Shown piece by piece: positions 15,634 to 24,788 of a stretch of DNA of 64,000 bases. Position 1 is the first letter of the stretch; each line of letters starts with the position of its first letter. Origin of the DNA: DATAUK01 sp036268295 (GTDB taxonomy: Bacteria; Actinomycetota; Actinomycetes; JAFAQI01); contig DATAUK010000026.1 in the NCBI GenBank assembly GCA_036268295.1, positions 1-64,000 on the forward strand, written 5' to 3'. The translations under genes were made by a program, and so were the position numbers. Under the pieces are notes generated by a model. The model made no database searches, was not told where the DNA came from, and saw only the letters and a list, made by a program, of their open reading frames with translations.

Positions 15634-17553
15634 ATGACGGCTCGGGAGGATCGGAGCACGGCCGCGACGGTCAAGTCGGCGGCGATGCTGAGACTGCCGG
15701 CGAACCGGCGGTTTCGGTCGGTGCGGGCAGTCGCGGTGCTGGCGACCGTAGCGACGGCGTGTCTCGGGCTGGCCGCGCCCGGTGGTGCGGCCGCCGCATC
15801 TCGCAATCGCGCCCAGCAAACCCACAACGCGACAGTCGCAACGCACTTCGCCGTGACCAAGCGGGTCTGCAACCCCGCGCCCAAGCCGGGCTTCGCCGCG
15901 TGTGACGCCATCCGGCTGGTGCGGACCACCAAGGCCACCCCGGGTGCGCGACGGTACGCCGTGAACGCCAGCCTTCCGCTCGGCCCGGCCGGGGGATACA
16001 CCCCCGGTGACCTGGGGACCGGGTACGGGTTCGACCCGGGCGCCACCCCCGCGAGACCGCAGACCATCGGCATCGTCGACGCCTACGACGACCCCGCCAT
16101 CGCCGCTGATCTGGACGAGTTCGACGTGCAGTACCACCTGCCGGCTGAGACTCCGACGTCGTTTGTGAAGATCAGTCAGACCGGCTCAACGACGGTGCTG
16201 CCGAGAGCGGACACGACGGGCTGGTCCGACGAGGAGGCGCTCGACGTCGAGACCGCCCGCGGGATCTGCAACCAGTGCACCATTGTCCTCGTCGAGGCAA
16301 ACAGTCCGGCGGATTCCAACCTCGCGGCCGGCGTCAAGGAGGCGGTCTCGCAGGGTGCCACCGAGGTGAGCAACTCATATGGCGGCCCGGAGAACGCGCA
16401 CTGGTCGGCGGCTAAGCGGGTGACCTACCGATCGCTCTACACCTACCGGCACGTGGTCGTCACCGCGGCGACCGGCGACGACGGATGGTTCAGCTGGGAT
16501 TTCGCGAACGACAACGAACCGGGCTCGCAGGCCCCCAACCTGCCGGCTTCGCTTCCGACTGTGGTCGCGGTCGGCGGCACCACGCTTGCGCTCGGGCCTC
16601 ACGGCATGCGCCGAACCGAGCGGGTGTGGAACTCCGACGGCCGATCTGACGCCACCGCGATCCAGCAGAATGAGGGCGACCTCGGCGCATCCGGCGGCGG
16701 CTGCAGTGTGCTCTACCGCGCGCCCGGCTGGCAGGAACATGTGAAGGGCTACGTCAAGACCGGCTGCGGGGTGCGGCGCCTCGCCGCCGATGTGTCAGCC
16801 GACGGCGACCCGGAAACCGGGCTCGACATCGTCAGCAACTACGACTGCGGCGGCCCGTGTGAGCCGACCGGGTGGCAGACGGTCGGCGGTACGTCGTTGT
16901 CGGCTCCGCTGATCGCGGCGATGTGGGCGTTGGCGGGCGGCTCGGGTGGCATCCCTTATCCCGATCTCTCGCTCTATGGGCATCTCAAGTCGGCGCCCGC
17001 GTCGTTGTTCGATGTTCATTTTGGCGGCAACTCCTGGTGCGACCAGGACGCGAAGTGCGCCAAGCACACCAAGACCGAGACCGGTGAGGCCAATCCCAAC
17101 GACTTGTGCATCATCAAACACAAGAAATGTGTGACGCCGTTGAGGGCGCTCGACTGCGGCTTCGTCCGCAAAGGCGCGAAGCCGACCGCGGTTGCCCGCG
17201 ATGCTCAGTGCAACGCCGAGCCCGGGTACGACGGGCCGTCGGGTGTCGGGACGCCGATCGGTCTCAGTGCCTTCACGCCGCTGTTCCCGCGGCCGCGGGT
17301 TGCCGTGCCCGCGAGCGTTGTCGCCGGCAGGGCGGCAACCTTTACCGCCGGCGGCAGCGACCCATTCCCAGGCGGTGTGTTCACCTCGTATCAGTGGAGT
17401 TGGGGTGACGGCACCCAAAGCACGACCAAGACAACGACCGGGCGCCACAGCTACGCGGTCTCCGGCGACTACACGATGACGCTCACCGTGACCGACACCT
17501 ACGGCCAGGTCGGCGCCACGGCCAAGACCGTCGACGTTGCGGTGGCAGGCTGA
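15634..17553 (+). CDS. Secreted S53 sedolisin with a C-terminal PKD domain
   Basis: 639 residues from ATG 15634. A membrane-targeting segment at about residues 30-55 (AVAVLATVATACLGLAAPGG) acts as signal peptide; ATG 15688 is a shorter alternative. Unlike the sedolisin at 5.5 kb it has only a short, Cys-containing pre-region instead of a full pro-domain. The catalytic residues are E200 and D204 (SDEEALDVET), oxyanion D282 (ATGDDGW) and S421 (VGGTSLSAP). The last 90 residues form a PKD fold (YQWSWGDGTQS, HSYAVSGDYTMTLTVTD), probably for substrate or wall binding. Several extra cysteines suggest disulfides. Acts outside the cell as an endopeptidase. Confidence 0.9.
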   Translation: MTAREDRSTAATVKSAAMLRLPANRRFRSVRAVAVLATVATACLGLAAPGGAAAASRNRAQQTHNATVATHFAVTKRVCNPAPKPGFAACDAIRLVRTTKATPGARRYAVNASLPLGPAGGYTPGDLGTGYGFDPGATPARPQTIGIVDAYDDPAIAADLDEFDVQYHLPAETPTSFVKISQTGSTTVLPRADTTGWSDEEALDVETARGICNQCTIVLVEANSPADSNLAAGVKEAVSQGATEVSNSYGGPENAHWSAAKRVTYRSLYTYRHVVVTAATGDDGWFSWDFANDNEPGSQAPNLPASLPTVVAVGGTTLALGPHGMRRTERVWNSDGRSDATAIQQNEGDLGASGGGCSVLYRAPGWQEHVKGYVKTGCGVRRLAADVSADGDPETGLDIVSNYDCGGPCEPTGWQTVGGTSLSAPLIAAMWALAGGSGGIPYPDLSLYGHLKSAPASLFDVHFGGNSWCDQDAKCAKHTKTETGEANPNDLCIIKHKKCVTPLRALDCGFVRKGAKPTAVARDAQCNAEPGYDGPSGVGTPIGLSAFTPLFPRPRVAVPASVVAGRAATFTAGGSDPFPGGVFTSYQWSWGDGTQSTTKTTTGRHSYAVSGDYTMTLTVTDTYGQVGATAKTVDVAVAG

Positions 17554-18033
17554 CTGCGCCGGGCGCCCACGTAGTTTGGGCAGCGAGCGTGACCAATCAG
17601 CGGCGTGGCAGGCAGGCCTATGCCCGCGGTCGGTCAGGCGCCGGCTGACGTGAGCGGCCGCGGCTCGCCGGTCGGCAGGCCGCTCGCGCGCCAGCGAGCA
17701 CGGTCGATCGCCATGGTTGTCACGGCAGTGCTCCTTCCGAAGTGGCGAAATACGGACCGGATGCGTGGCGCCGTCGTGCGGTTCGTAGAAAGTCATCTCG
17801 CGCAGTGGTGGGGACTAGGCATGGATGCTTGCGCCGGCAGCAGCGACGGCCTTCCTAGGTCGTGCACGACGCCGCGCGGCAGCTGCCTCACATTGCGGCG
17901 GGCTCCCGCGTTGCCGCGAGCTCCGCACTGCCTTCGACCGACCGGACGATGGCGCCGGCAATACTAAGGCAGACCGCTTATAAAGATCGAGTTAATGGAA
18001 CCGGTCTCGATCCAGAGGCGATACCGTCGTCGT
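17554..18033. other. Intergenic region, mostly without features
   Basis: 480 bases between the sedolisin and the cytochrome P450 start. A plus-strand reading of about 120 codons crosses it but has no family resemblance and poor start context, so it is not called. The only structure found is a possible micro-ORF on the minus strand (17634-17723). The P450 promoter should lie in 17730-18030, where AATACTAAGGCAG and TTATAAAGATC are AT-richer than their surroundings. No terminator hairpin is obvious after the sedolisin stop. Confidence 0.4.
17634..17723 (-). CDS. Possible 29-residue micro-ORF
   Basis: GTG at 17723 on the minus strand, preceded by GGAAGGAG about seven bases upstream, opens a 29-codon frame that begins MTTMAIDRARWRASG and ends PRPLTSAGA before TGA. 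Third positions are mostly G or C. The peptide is basic at its start and has no membrane segment. It is antisense to no gene and points towards the sedolisin 3' end. The ribosome-binding site is the main support; there is no known family, and a chance ORF is quite possible. Confidence 0.3.
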   Translation of the reverse strand: MTTMAIDRARWRASGLPTGEPRPLTSAGA

Positions 18034-19257
18034 ATGGCTGAGACGGCGGTGTCGTTCGCGCCGTTTGATCCTGGCTTTCTCGAGGACCCTTACCCGCACT
18101 ATGCGGACCTGCGGGCACATGCCCCGGTCGAGGAACATGCGCTCGGCTTCTGGGCGCTGTGGCGGCATTCCGACGTCATGGAGGTGCTCAAGGCAGGGTT
18201 GTCGGTCGAGGATCGTAACGTCGAGCAACTCGGGCCGATGCGCGCGCTCTACAACGAGATCTACGGCGAGGCCGACCGGCAACGGCGGGGTGACGGGATG
18301 TCGATGCTCGATCGCGATCCGCCGGACCACACCCGACTGCGCCGGTTGGTCTCGCAAGCCTTCACGCCGAAGACGGTCGAGGCCCTGCTGCCGGCGATCA
18401 GCTCGCTCGTCGACCAGGCGTTGGACCGGTTCGAGGACGCCGGGACTGCGGACCTCATCGAGGACCTCGCATTCCCGCTGCCGTTCGCGGTGATCTCGAC
18501 GATGCTGGGGATCCCTGAGGGTGATGTCACCCGGCTGCGGGAGCTGTCGGGGCTGATCGTTCGCTCACTCGAGCCGGTGCCCGATGAGGCGACGCTGCGC
18601 CAGATCGTCCAGGCCGATGTCGAGATGTCAGAGCGCACGGCTGAGGCGATCGCGTGGAAGCGTGCCCATCCCGGCGACGACCTGCTGACCGCGTTGATCA
18701 CCGCCGAGTCCGACGGCGACGCGCTCAGCGACGCCGAGCTGATCGCGCAGGTCGGGCTGATCTACGTGGCCGGCCACGAGACGACGGTCAATCTGATCGG
18801 CAACGGCACTCTGGCGTTGCTCGACGATCCGGCGCAGGCCGCGCTGTGGCGGGAGCGCCCGGATCTCGACGAGAACGCGGTCGAGGAGCTGCTGCGCTTC
18901 GACAGCCCGGTGCAGCTGTCCCGCCGAGTGACGCTGGAGGACTACGAGGTCGACGGACATCGGATCCCTAAAGGCTGTTTCGTCATTGCCAGCCTCGGAT
19001 CCGCCAACCGCGACGACGCGGTCTTCGGTCCCGACGCTGACCGGCTCCGGCTTGATCGACCGAACGCCAGAAAGCACACGTCCTTCGGCGGCGGTATCCA
19101 TCACTGCCTCGGCGCCGCGCTCGCTCGGCGCGAAGCCAAGGTCGCCCTGTCGTCGCTGGTCCGGCGGTTTCCGGCCCTCGCGCTCGCAGGTGAGCCGACC
19201 CGGAACAACCGGATCAACCTGCGGGGTGTCACCACGCTCCCGGTGAGGGTGCGTTGA
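18034..19257 (+). CDS. Cytochrome P450
   Basis: 407 residues from ATG 18034 (MAETAVSFAPFDP); an in-frame ATG at 17995 would add 13 basic residues. The I-helix oxygen-binding motif is VAGHETTVN, the K-helix is ENAVEELLRFDSP, and the haem loop is FGGGIHHCLGAALAR with its cysteine ligand. FDPGFLEDPYPHYADLRAHAP is a typical bacterial P450 start. It is a soluble monooxygenase needing ferredoxin and a reductase, neither of which is nearby. Substrate unknown. The stop overlaps the next start by one base (TGATG), coupling it to yqgE. Confidence 0.92.
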   Translation: MAETAVSFAPFDPGFLEDPYPHYADLRAHAPVEEHALGFWALWRHSDVMEVLKAGLSVEDRNVEQLGPMRALYNEIYGEADRQRRGDGMSMLDRDPPDHTRLRRLVSQAFTPKTVEALLPAISSLVDQALDRFEDAGTADLIEDLAFPLPFAVISTMLGIPEGDVTRLRELSGLIVRSLEPVPDEATLRQIVQADVEMSERTAEAIAWKRAHPGDDLLTALITAESDGDALSDAELIAQVGLIYVAGHETTVNLIGNGTLALLDDPAQAALWRERPDLDENAVEELLRFDSPVQLSRRVTLEDYEVDGHRIPKGCFVIASLGSANRDDAVFGPDADRLRLDRPNARKHTSFGGGIHHCLGAALARREAKVALSSLVRRFPALALAGEPTRNNRINLRGVTTLPVRVR

Positions 19258-19829
19258 TGAGCGAGCTGGCGCTGAAGGGCAAGCTGCTCGTGGCCTCGCC
19301 GCTGATGCGCGAGCCGACGTTCGCGCGGACCGTAATCAGCGTCCTCGAGCACAACGACGAGGGCGCACTCGGCGTGGTGATCAACCGTCCCGGAGACGCG
19401 TGGTTGCTCGACATCGTGCCGCCGGTTGCTGATTTCGCGAGCCAGCCGGCGGTCCTGTTCGCGGGCGGTCCAGTCGAGCCGCAGGCGGCGATTGCGTTGG
19501 GAGTGCTGACGATCGATGCGCCTGCCCTCGGGATCCAGACCCAGAGCTGGCGCCCGGTCGTACATCCGGTGGTGACCGTGGACCTCGACGTCGATCCGGA
19601 CCTGCTCGCGACCTCGCTTCGGGAGCTGCGGGTCTTCGCGGGCTATGCCGGCTGGTCAGCCGGCCAGCTGGAAGGGGAGATCGAGCTCGGCGCGTGGTAC
19701 GTCGTCGAGTCACTCCCGCTCGACGCGTTCGACGCCGTACCCGACCGGTTGTGGTCAGCCGTGCTCCGGCGCCAGCCGTGGCCGTTGTCGGCCGTCGCGA
19801 GTGCTCCGATCGACCCGACGATGAACTGA
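19257..19829 (+). CDS. YqgE/AlgH family protein
   Basis: 190 residues from ATG 19257. Family signatures are LKGKLLVASPLMREPTFARTVI near the start, ALGVVINRPG, and AVLFAGGPVEPQAAIALG. A late FAGYAGWSAGQLEGEIELGAWYVV is the conserved C-terminal block. Length matches the family (about 185-200). The biochemical function of YqgE/AlgH is not settled. It is coupled to the P450 upstream and ends nine bases before the aldose epimerase, so the three may be one transcript, though a functional link is not obvious. Confidence 0.92.
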   Translation: MSELALKGKLLVASPLMREPTFARTVISVLEHNDEGALGVVINRPGDAWLLDIVPPVADFASQPAVLFAGGPVEPQAAIALGVLTIDAPALGIQTQSWRPVVHPVVTVDLDVDPDLLATSLRELRVFAGYAGWSAGQLEGEIELGAWYVVESLPLDAFDAVPDRLWSAVLRRQPWPLSAVASAPIDPTMN

Positions 19830-19838
19830 GGGATAGCT

Positions 19839-20753
19839 ATGGTGGCACCGAGTGGTGAGCAGTTCGAGATCCGGCACGGCGACCAGCGCGCCGTCGCGGT
19901 GGAGGTCGGCGGCGGGCTGCGGACCTACTCGGTCGGCGACCGGGCCGTGCTCGATGGGTACGACGTCGACGCGATCTGTGACGGCGCGCGCTGCCACACG
20001 TTGGTGCCCTGGCCGAACCGCGTGCAGGACGGCAAATGGACGTGGCGCGGCGTCGAGCAGCAGTTGGCGCTGACCGAGCCGGAGCAGCACAACGCGATCC
20101 ACGGGCTGGTGCGATGGATGCCGTGGTCGGTCATCGATCGAAGTGACGAGGCGGTGACACTCGGCTGCACGTCGCATCCGCAGCCCGGCTACCCATGGAC
20201 GGTCGAGGTGCGCAATCACTGGTCGCTCAGCGATGAGGGCCTCGCCGTCGAGACCACGATCATCAATCACAGCGACACCGCTGCACCGGTCGCCGCCGGC
20301 TTCCATCCCTACCTCACAGCGGGTACTCCGACGATCGACACCGCGGTGCTGACGTTGCCGGGGGAGACCAGACTGCCGACCGGCGGGCAGCAGATCCCGA
20401 CCGGGCGCGAGCCGGTTGCCGGGACCGACTTCGACTTCCGCCGCCCCCGGTCGCTGGCCGGGTTTGAGATCGACCACACCTATACCGACCTGCGTCGTGA
20501 TCCGGATGGTCGCTGTCGGCTGCGCCTCGCGAATCCCGAGGGCGGCACCGGCGTGACGGTTTGGGTCGACGAGGCATATCCATACCTCGAGATCTTCACC
20601 GGCGACGCGCTCCCGGATCCGGCGCGACGGCGACAGGGACTCGGCGTCGAGCCGATGTCGGCGCCGCCCAACGCGATGGCGACCGGTGAGTCGCTGGTGA
20701 CTCTCGAGCCGGGTCAGACCTGGCGCGGCGGTTGGGGAATCGACCCGTTCTAG
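19839..20753 (+). CDS. Aldose 1-epimerase family protein
   Basis: 304 residues. Galactose-mutarotase-like motifs are LVPWPNRVQDGKW near residue 65, NAIHGLVRWMPW (general acid region), VAAGFHPYLTAG with the catalytic-type histidine, and LGVEPMSAPPNAM with the catalytic-type glutamate. It should interconvert alpha and beta anomers of a hexose or modified sugar in the cytoplasm; the exact sugar is unknown. ATG 19839 follows GAGGGATAGCT, a good ribosome-binding site. It ends six bases before the next gene. Confidence 0.88.
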   Translation: MVAPSGEQFEIRHGDQRAVAVEVGGGLRTYSVGDRAVLDGYDVDAICDGARCHTLVPWPNRVQDGKWTWRGVEQQLALTEPEQHNAIHGLVRWMPWSVIDRSDEAVTLGCTSHPQPGYPWTVEVRNHWSLSDEGLAVETTIINHSDTAAPVAAGFHPYLTAGTPTIDTAVLTLPGETRLPTGGQQIPTGREPVAGTDFDFRRPRSLAGFEIDHTYTDLRRDPDGRCRLRLANPEGGTGVTVWVDEAYPYLEIFTGDALPDPARRRQGLGVEPMSAPPNAMATGESLVTLEPGQTWRGGWGIDPF

Positions 20754-20759
20754 GCCCCG

Positions 20760-21203
20760 ATGTCGCATGCAACACGCCCGAATTCGATGCCGTCCGAAAG
20801 CCGTCGAAGCAGCCACCGTACGATACGGCGCGTGCCAGTCGAAGTAAGACTGCCGCCGCATCCCGCCAGTGTTGGCCGGGCGCGACGCTTTGTTCATGAC
20901 GAGCTCGCGGCGCTCGGTGTGCCCGATCCGGGAGCAAGCGCAGAGCTCGTGGTGAGTGAGCTGGTGACCAATGCCGTGGTGCACGCCGGCACCGACATCA
21001 CGTTGCGGGTCCGGCCCGACGAGGCAGGTGCGCGAGTCGAGGTCGTTGACGGCAGCACCGTGATGCCCGGGCTTCGGATCGCTGACTCGAGGTCACATTC
21101 GGGCCGCGGCCTGGTCCTGGTCGAGCACTTCGCCCGCGAGTGGGGAGTCGAGCGACTTGCTGGCGGCAAGATTGTCTGGTTTGTAATAGGCGCCCAGGGC
21201 TAG
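20760..21203 (+). CDS. ATP-binding protein of the anti-sigma/HATPase_c type
   Basis: 147 residues from ATG 20760; GTG 20832 (VPVEVRLPPHPAS) is a likely shorter start because the first 24 residues are low complexity. The GHKL ATPase motifs are ELVVSELVTNAVVHAG (N box), VEVVDGSTVMPGL (G1-like) and SGRGLVLVEHFA (G2). This is the RsbW-like single-domain kinase family, abundant in streptomycetes and relatives. Such proteins bind or phosphorylate anti-sigma antagonists. No sigma factor or STAS partner lies next to it. Five bases separate it from the acyl-CoA synthetase gene. Confidence 0.82.
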   Translation: MSHATRPNSMPSESRRSSHRTIRRVPVEVRLPPHPASVGRARRFVHDELAALGVPDPGASAELVVSELVTNAVVHAGTDITLRVRPDEAGARVEVVDGSTVMPGLRIADSRSHSGRGLVLVEHFAREWGVERLAGGKIVWFVIGAQG

Positions 21204-21207
21204 ATAC

Positions 21208-22905
21208 ATGGTTGTGCGGCGCATCGGCTCACTCGCGTCGGGCGCCCTCGGTGGAGCATGGGCGACCGCAAAGGTTGCCGGGCGGATCGGCGTGGTTGCC
21301 CCGATCCGGCCCGATCGCTTGCTCGGTATGGCCGGCGGGTTTCGACGCTGGGGGATGACGCCGGCGGCGGCGTACGCAGTCAATGCGGCGCGGGATCCGG
21401 GCCGGCTGGCCGTGATCGATGAACGCGAGTCGGTCAGCTACGAGGAGATGGACCGGCGAAGCAGCATCGTCGCGGCTGCGCTCGGTGAGCTGGGAGTGGG
21501 GGCGGGTGATCCGGTCGCGCTGCTGGCGCGCAACTCCGCGGCGTTCATCGTCGCGCAGGTGGCCGCCAGCAAGGTCGGCGCCGACCTGCTCTACATCAAC
21601 ACCGGCTTTGCCGGACCTCAGCTCGGTGACGTCCTGCGCCGCGAGAAGGCCGCGGCGGTCATCGCCGACGACGAGTTCGCGTCACTGCTCGACGGGGTTG
21701 CCGATAATTTGCCGCGGCTGACCGCGTGGGTCGATGACGGCGGCGTACCGGACGGCAGCATCGCGGGACTGATCAAGGCGGCGAAAGGCAAGCCGACGCC
21801 GACGCTGCCATCGCCCGGGCATGAGGGCCGCCACGTCATCTTGACCAGCGGAACGACCGGCAAGCCCAAGGGCGCGGCCCGATCTGCGCCCGGGCCGGTG
21901 TCGGGGGCGATCGGCGGGATCGCGTTGCTCGACGCGATTCCTTATCGCGCGCGAGGTGTCACCGTGCTCGCGGCACCGGCCTTCCACGCCTGGGGGCTCG
22001 GCAACCTGATGATCGGGATGCTGTTGCAGTCCACGTTCGTGATGACGAGGCGTTTCGACCCGACTGAGACGCTGGAGCTGGTCGAGCGCTATCGCGCCGA
22101 CACGATCGCTGCGGTGCCGGTGATGTGCCAGCGGATGCTCGAGGTCGAGTCCTCGCCAGACACCTCCTCTCTGAAGATCGTCTCGCTGTCGGGCTCAGCG
22201 CTCGCGCCCACGCTGGCCACGAAGTTCATGGATCGCTTCGGTGACGTGCTCTACAGCTTGTACGGCTCGACCGAGGTCGCCTATGTCAGCGTCGCCGGTC
22301 CGAGCGATCTTCGAGCCTCGCCCAACACCGCCGGTCGCGTCCTTCGCGGCGTGACGGTTCGGCTGGTCGATGACGACGACAACGATGTCGAGCCGGGCGA
22401 CATCGGGCGAATCTTCGCCGGGAGCAGCCTGTCCTTCGACGGCTACACCAGCGGTGAGGACAAGACCCGGCTCGGCAAACTCGCCTCGATCGGCGACGTC
22501 GGACGGATCGCAGACGACGGCCGACTGTACGTCGAAGGCCGTGACGACGACATGATCGTCAGCGGCGGCGAAAACGTCTTCCCCGCCGAGGTCGAGGACA
22601 GCCTGCATCAGCATCCCGACGTCGCGGACGCGGCCGTTGTCGGTGTCGAGGATGAGAAGTTCGGTCAAGCCCTGGTCGCCCACGTCGTGCTCCGCGACGG
22701 CGCCTCCGCCGGCGAGGAGGACCTGCGCAAGCACGTCAAAGCCCAGTTGGCCAACTACAAGGTGCCGCGCGAGATCGTGATCCACGACCAGCTGCCTCGC
22801 AACGAGACCGGCAAGGTCGTCAAACGCGACTTGGCCGAAACCGAGGCCGGGGCCAACAAAGCCGCTGGCGACGCCGCGACGAAGAAGAAGAAGAAAGGCG
22901 ACTAA
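21208..22905 (+). CDS. AMP-binding acyl-CoA synthetase
   Basis: 565 residues. The adenylation P-loop is ILTSGTTGKPKGA, the second motif is YSLYGSTEVAYVSVAG, and the hinge is DGRLYVEGRDDDMIVSGGENVFP. The C-terminal catalytic lysine sits in NETGKVVKRDL. It activates a carboxylate with ATP to an acyl-AMP, then forms the CoA thioester. Substrate class (long-chain fatty acid or aromatic acid) is not clear; the organisation is like mycobacterial FadD proteins. A hydrophobic N-terminal stretch may touch the membrane. The lysine-rich tail KKKKKGD is unusual. Convergent with pncA. Confidence 0.88.
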   Translation: MVVRRIGSLASGALGGAWATAKVAGRIGVVAPIRPDRLLGMAGGFRRWGMTPAAAYAVNAARDPGRLAVIDERESVSYEEMDRRSSIVAAALGELGVGAGDPVALLARNSAAFIVAQVAASKVGADLLYINTGFAGPQLGDVLRREKAAAVIADDEFASLLDGVADNLPRLTAWVDDGGVPDGSIAGLIKAAKGKPTPTLPSPGHEGRHVILTSGTTGKPKGAARSAPGPVSGAIGGIALLDAIPYRARGVTVLAAPAFHAWGLGNLMIGMLLQSTFVMTRRFDPTETLELVERYRADTIAAVPVMCQRMLEVESSPDTSSLKIVSLSGSALAPTLATKFMDRFGDVLYSLYGSTEVAYVSVAGPSDLRASPNTAGRVLRGVTVRLVDDDDNDVEPGDIGRIFAGSSLSFDGYTSGEDKTRLGKLASIGDVGRIADDGRLYVEGRDDDMIVSGGENVFPAEVEDSLHQHPDVADAAVVGVEDEKFGQALVAHVVLRDGASAGEEDLRKHVKAQLANYKVPREIVIHDQLPRNETGKVVKRDLAETEAGANKAAGDAATKKKKKGD

Positions 22906-22926
22906 CGCGCTGTCTCTGACGGTTCG

Positions 22927-23499
22927 TCAGGGCCGGTAGACCGACCCCACCAGGTTGACCCCGGCTTCGCGCATGGCATCGATCGCGGTCTCGACCGTGG
23001 CGGCTGCCACACCCGCTGTCAGGTCGAGGATCACGGTGGTCGAAAAGCCTTCGCCGACCGCATCGAGCGCGGTCGCCCTGACACAGTGGTCGGTCGCGAT
23101 CCCCACGATGTCGACCTTGTCGATGTTGCGAGCACGTAGCCAGTCGGCGAGCGAGGTGCCGGCGGAGTCCGCGCCTTCGAAGCCGCTATAAGCCGCCATC
23201 CACTCGCCCTTGTCGAAGATCGTGTCGACCCGCTGAGTGTCAAGATTCGGATGCAGCTCCGCGCCGGTGGTGCCGATCACACAGTGCGGCGGCCACGAGT
23301 CGACGTAGTCAGGTGTTGGTGAGAAGTGCTCGTGCGGATCACGGTGCGCGTCGCGGGTCGCGGCGACGGTTGCATAGTCGGCGCTCGCGAGCAGCCCACT
23401 GATCCCAGCCGCGACGGCGGCGCCACCCGCAACGGCGAGTGAGCCGCCCTCACAGAAGTCGTTCTGTACGTCGACCACGACCAACGCCGTCGGCATCAC
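22927..23499 (-). CDS. pncA: Nicotinamidase PncA
   Basis: 190 residues. Catalytic residues are Asp10 in LVVVDVQNDFCEGG, a lysine in FDKGEWMAAYSGFEG, and the nucleophile cysteine in ATDHCVRATALDAV. The metal-binding Asp/His cluster is TRDAHRDPHEHFS. It deamidates nicotinamide to nicotinate for NAD salvage. Its start overlaps the pncB stop by four bases, so both steps of the salvage route are translated together. Mycobacterial homologs also activate pyrazinamide. Confidence 0.92.
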   Translation of the reverse strand: MMPTALVVVDVQNDFCEGGSLAVAGGAAVAAGISGLLASADYATVAATRDAHRDPHEHFSPTPDYVDSWPPHCVIGTTGAELHPNLDTQRVDTIFDKGEWMAAYSGFEGADSAGTSLADWLRARNIDKVDIVGIATDHCVRATALDAVGEGFSTTVILDLTAGVAAATVETAIDAMREAGVNLVGSVYRP

Positions 23500-24788
23500 A
23501 CCACCTCCCAGATGGTGTCGATCGCCGGGTCGCCCGGCGAGAGCTTCATAGCGTGTGGCGGCAGCTCCGCGACCGATCGTGCCCGCTGCTGACGGGCATC
23601 GGCAAGGTCGCGGTCGCCGACGATGTCGCCGTCGCGCACTACTGCGATCTGCAGCTCTCGTTCGTCGTCACGTGCTGCCGCACCATCACCGGTGCGCACG
23701 ATCTCAGCAATAGCAACGCTTTTGTCATCCAACCGGCGGGCTGCGACCTTACGGCCGCCGTGCGATGATTTTCCGATCGAACGCTTCTCCACCGGCTTCC
23801 ACCTACCGTCTGCGTTCTCGCGGGCGACGAGTTTGTAGACGAATCCAGCCGTCGGGGAGCCGCTTCCGGTCACCAGCGAGGTGCCGACGCCGTACCCGTC
23901 GACCGGCGCCGAGGCCATGCCGGCGATCGCGAATTCGTCGAGATCGCTGGTGACGACGATCCGGGTCTCGCGCGCGCCGAGCTCGTCGAGCAGCTTGCGG
24001 GCCTCGCGGGCCTGGGTCGGCAGGTCGCCGGAGTCCAGCCGGATCGCGCCGAGCGAAGGGCCGGCAACCTCGACCGCGGTGCGGATCCCGCGCACCACGT
24101 CGTAAGTGTCGACGAGCAATGTTGTGCCCGGGCCGAGCGCCTCGACCTGGGCGGCGAATGCGGTGCGCTCGTCGTCGTGCACCAGGGTGAAGGCATGCGC
24201 GGCGGTCCCGGTCGTCGGGATCGCCCAGCGCTGGCCGGCTGCCAGGTTGGAGCTGGCGGAGAACCCGCCAAGGTAGGCAGCGCGTGCGCTCGCGATCGCG
24301 GCTCGTTCGTGGGTGCGGCGCGACCCCATCTCGATGCACGGCCGGGACCCGGCCGCGCTGACCATCCGGGCAGCCGCGGTCGCGACCGCGCTGTCGTGGT
24401 TGAGGATCGAGAGCACCAGCGTCTCGAGGACCACGCTCTCGGCGAAGCTGCCCTCGACGGTGAGTACTGGCGAGCCGGGGAAATAGACCTCGCCCTCGGC
24501 GTACGCATCGACCGATCCGGTGAACCGGTATGACGCGAGCCAGTCACGCGTCTCGGCGCCGATGACGTTGCTGGACACCAGGAAGTCCAACGACTCCGCG
24601 TCGAAGCGGTAGCGCGGCAGGTCGTCGAGCAGCCGGCCGAGTCCGGCGACAACGGCGTAGCGGCGCCGGCCGGGAAGCGATCGGGCGAACACCTCGAACA
24701 CGCAGCGGCGCTCGGCGGCACCGCTGCGAAGAGCGGCTTCGACCATCGTCAGCTCGTAGTGATCGGTGAGCAGCGCCGGCGTCGTCAC
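23496..24788 (-). CDS. pncB: Nicotinate phosphoribosyltransferase PncB
   Basis: 430 residues. Signatures are LLTDHYELTMVEAALRSG at the N-terminus, the phosphoribosyl region EMGSRRTHERAAIA, GAIRLDSGDLP, and VVTSDLDEF. It converts nicotinate and PRPP to nicotinate mononucleotide, assisted by ATP. It is the step after PncA in NAD salvage and overlaps pncA by four bases and the EamA transporter gene by four bases. The same gene occurs beside clpS in mycobacteria (pncB1). Confidence 0.92.
   Translation of the reverse strand: MTTPALLTDHYELTMVEAALRSGAAERRCVFEVFARSLPGRRRYAVVAGLGRLLDDLPRYRFDAESLDFLVSSNVIGAETRDWLASYRFTGSVDAYAEGEVYFPGSPVLTVEGSFAESVVLETLVLSILNHDSAVATAAARMVSAAGSRPCIEMGSRRTHERAAIASARAAYLGGFSASSNLAAGQRWAIPTTGTAAHAFTLVHDDERTAFAAQVEALGPGTTLLVDTYDVVRGIRTAVEVAGPSLGAIRLDSGDLPTQAREARKLLDELGARETRIVVTSDLDEFAIAGMASAPVDGYGVGTSLVTGSGSPTAGFVYKLVARENADGRWKPVEKRSIGKSSHGGRKVAARRLDDKSVAIAEIVRTGDGAAARDDERELQIAVVRDGDIVGDRDLADARQQRARSVAELPPHAMKLSPGDPAIDTIWEVV

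Noticed and set aside
19755..20984. 409-codon minus-strand frame across the aldose epimerase
   Set aside because: No family resemblance; opposite a well-supported epimerase.
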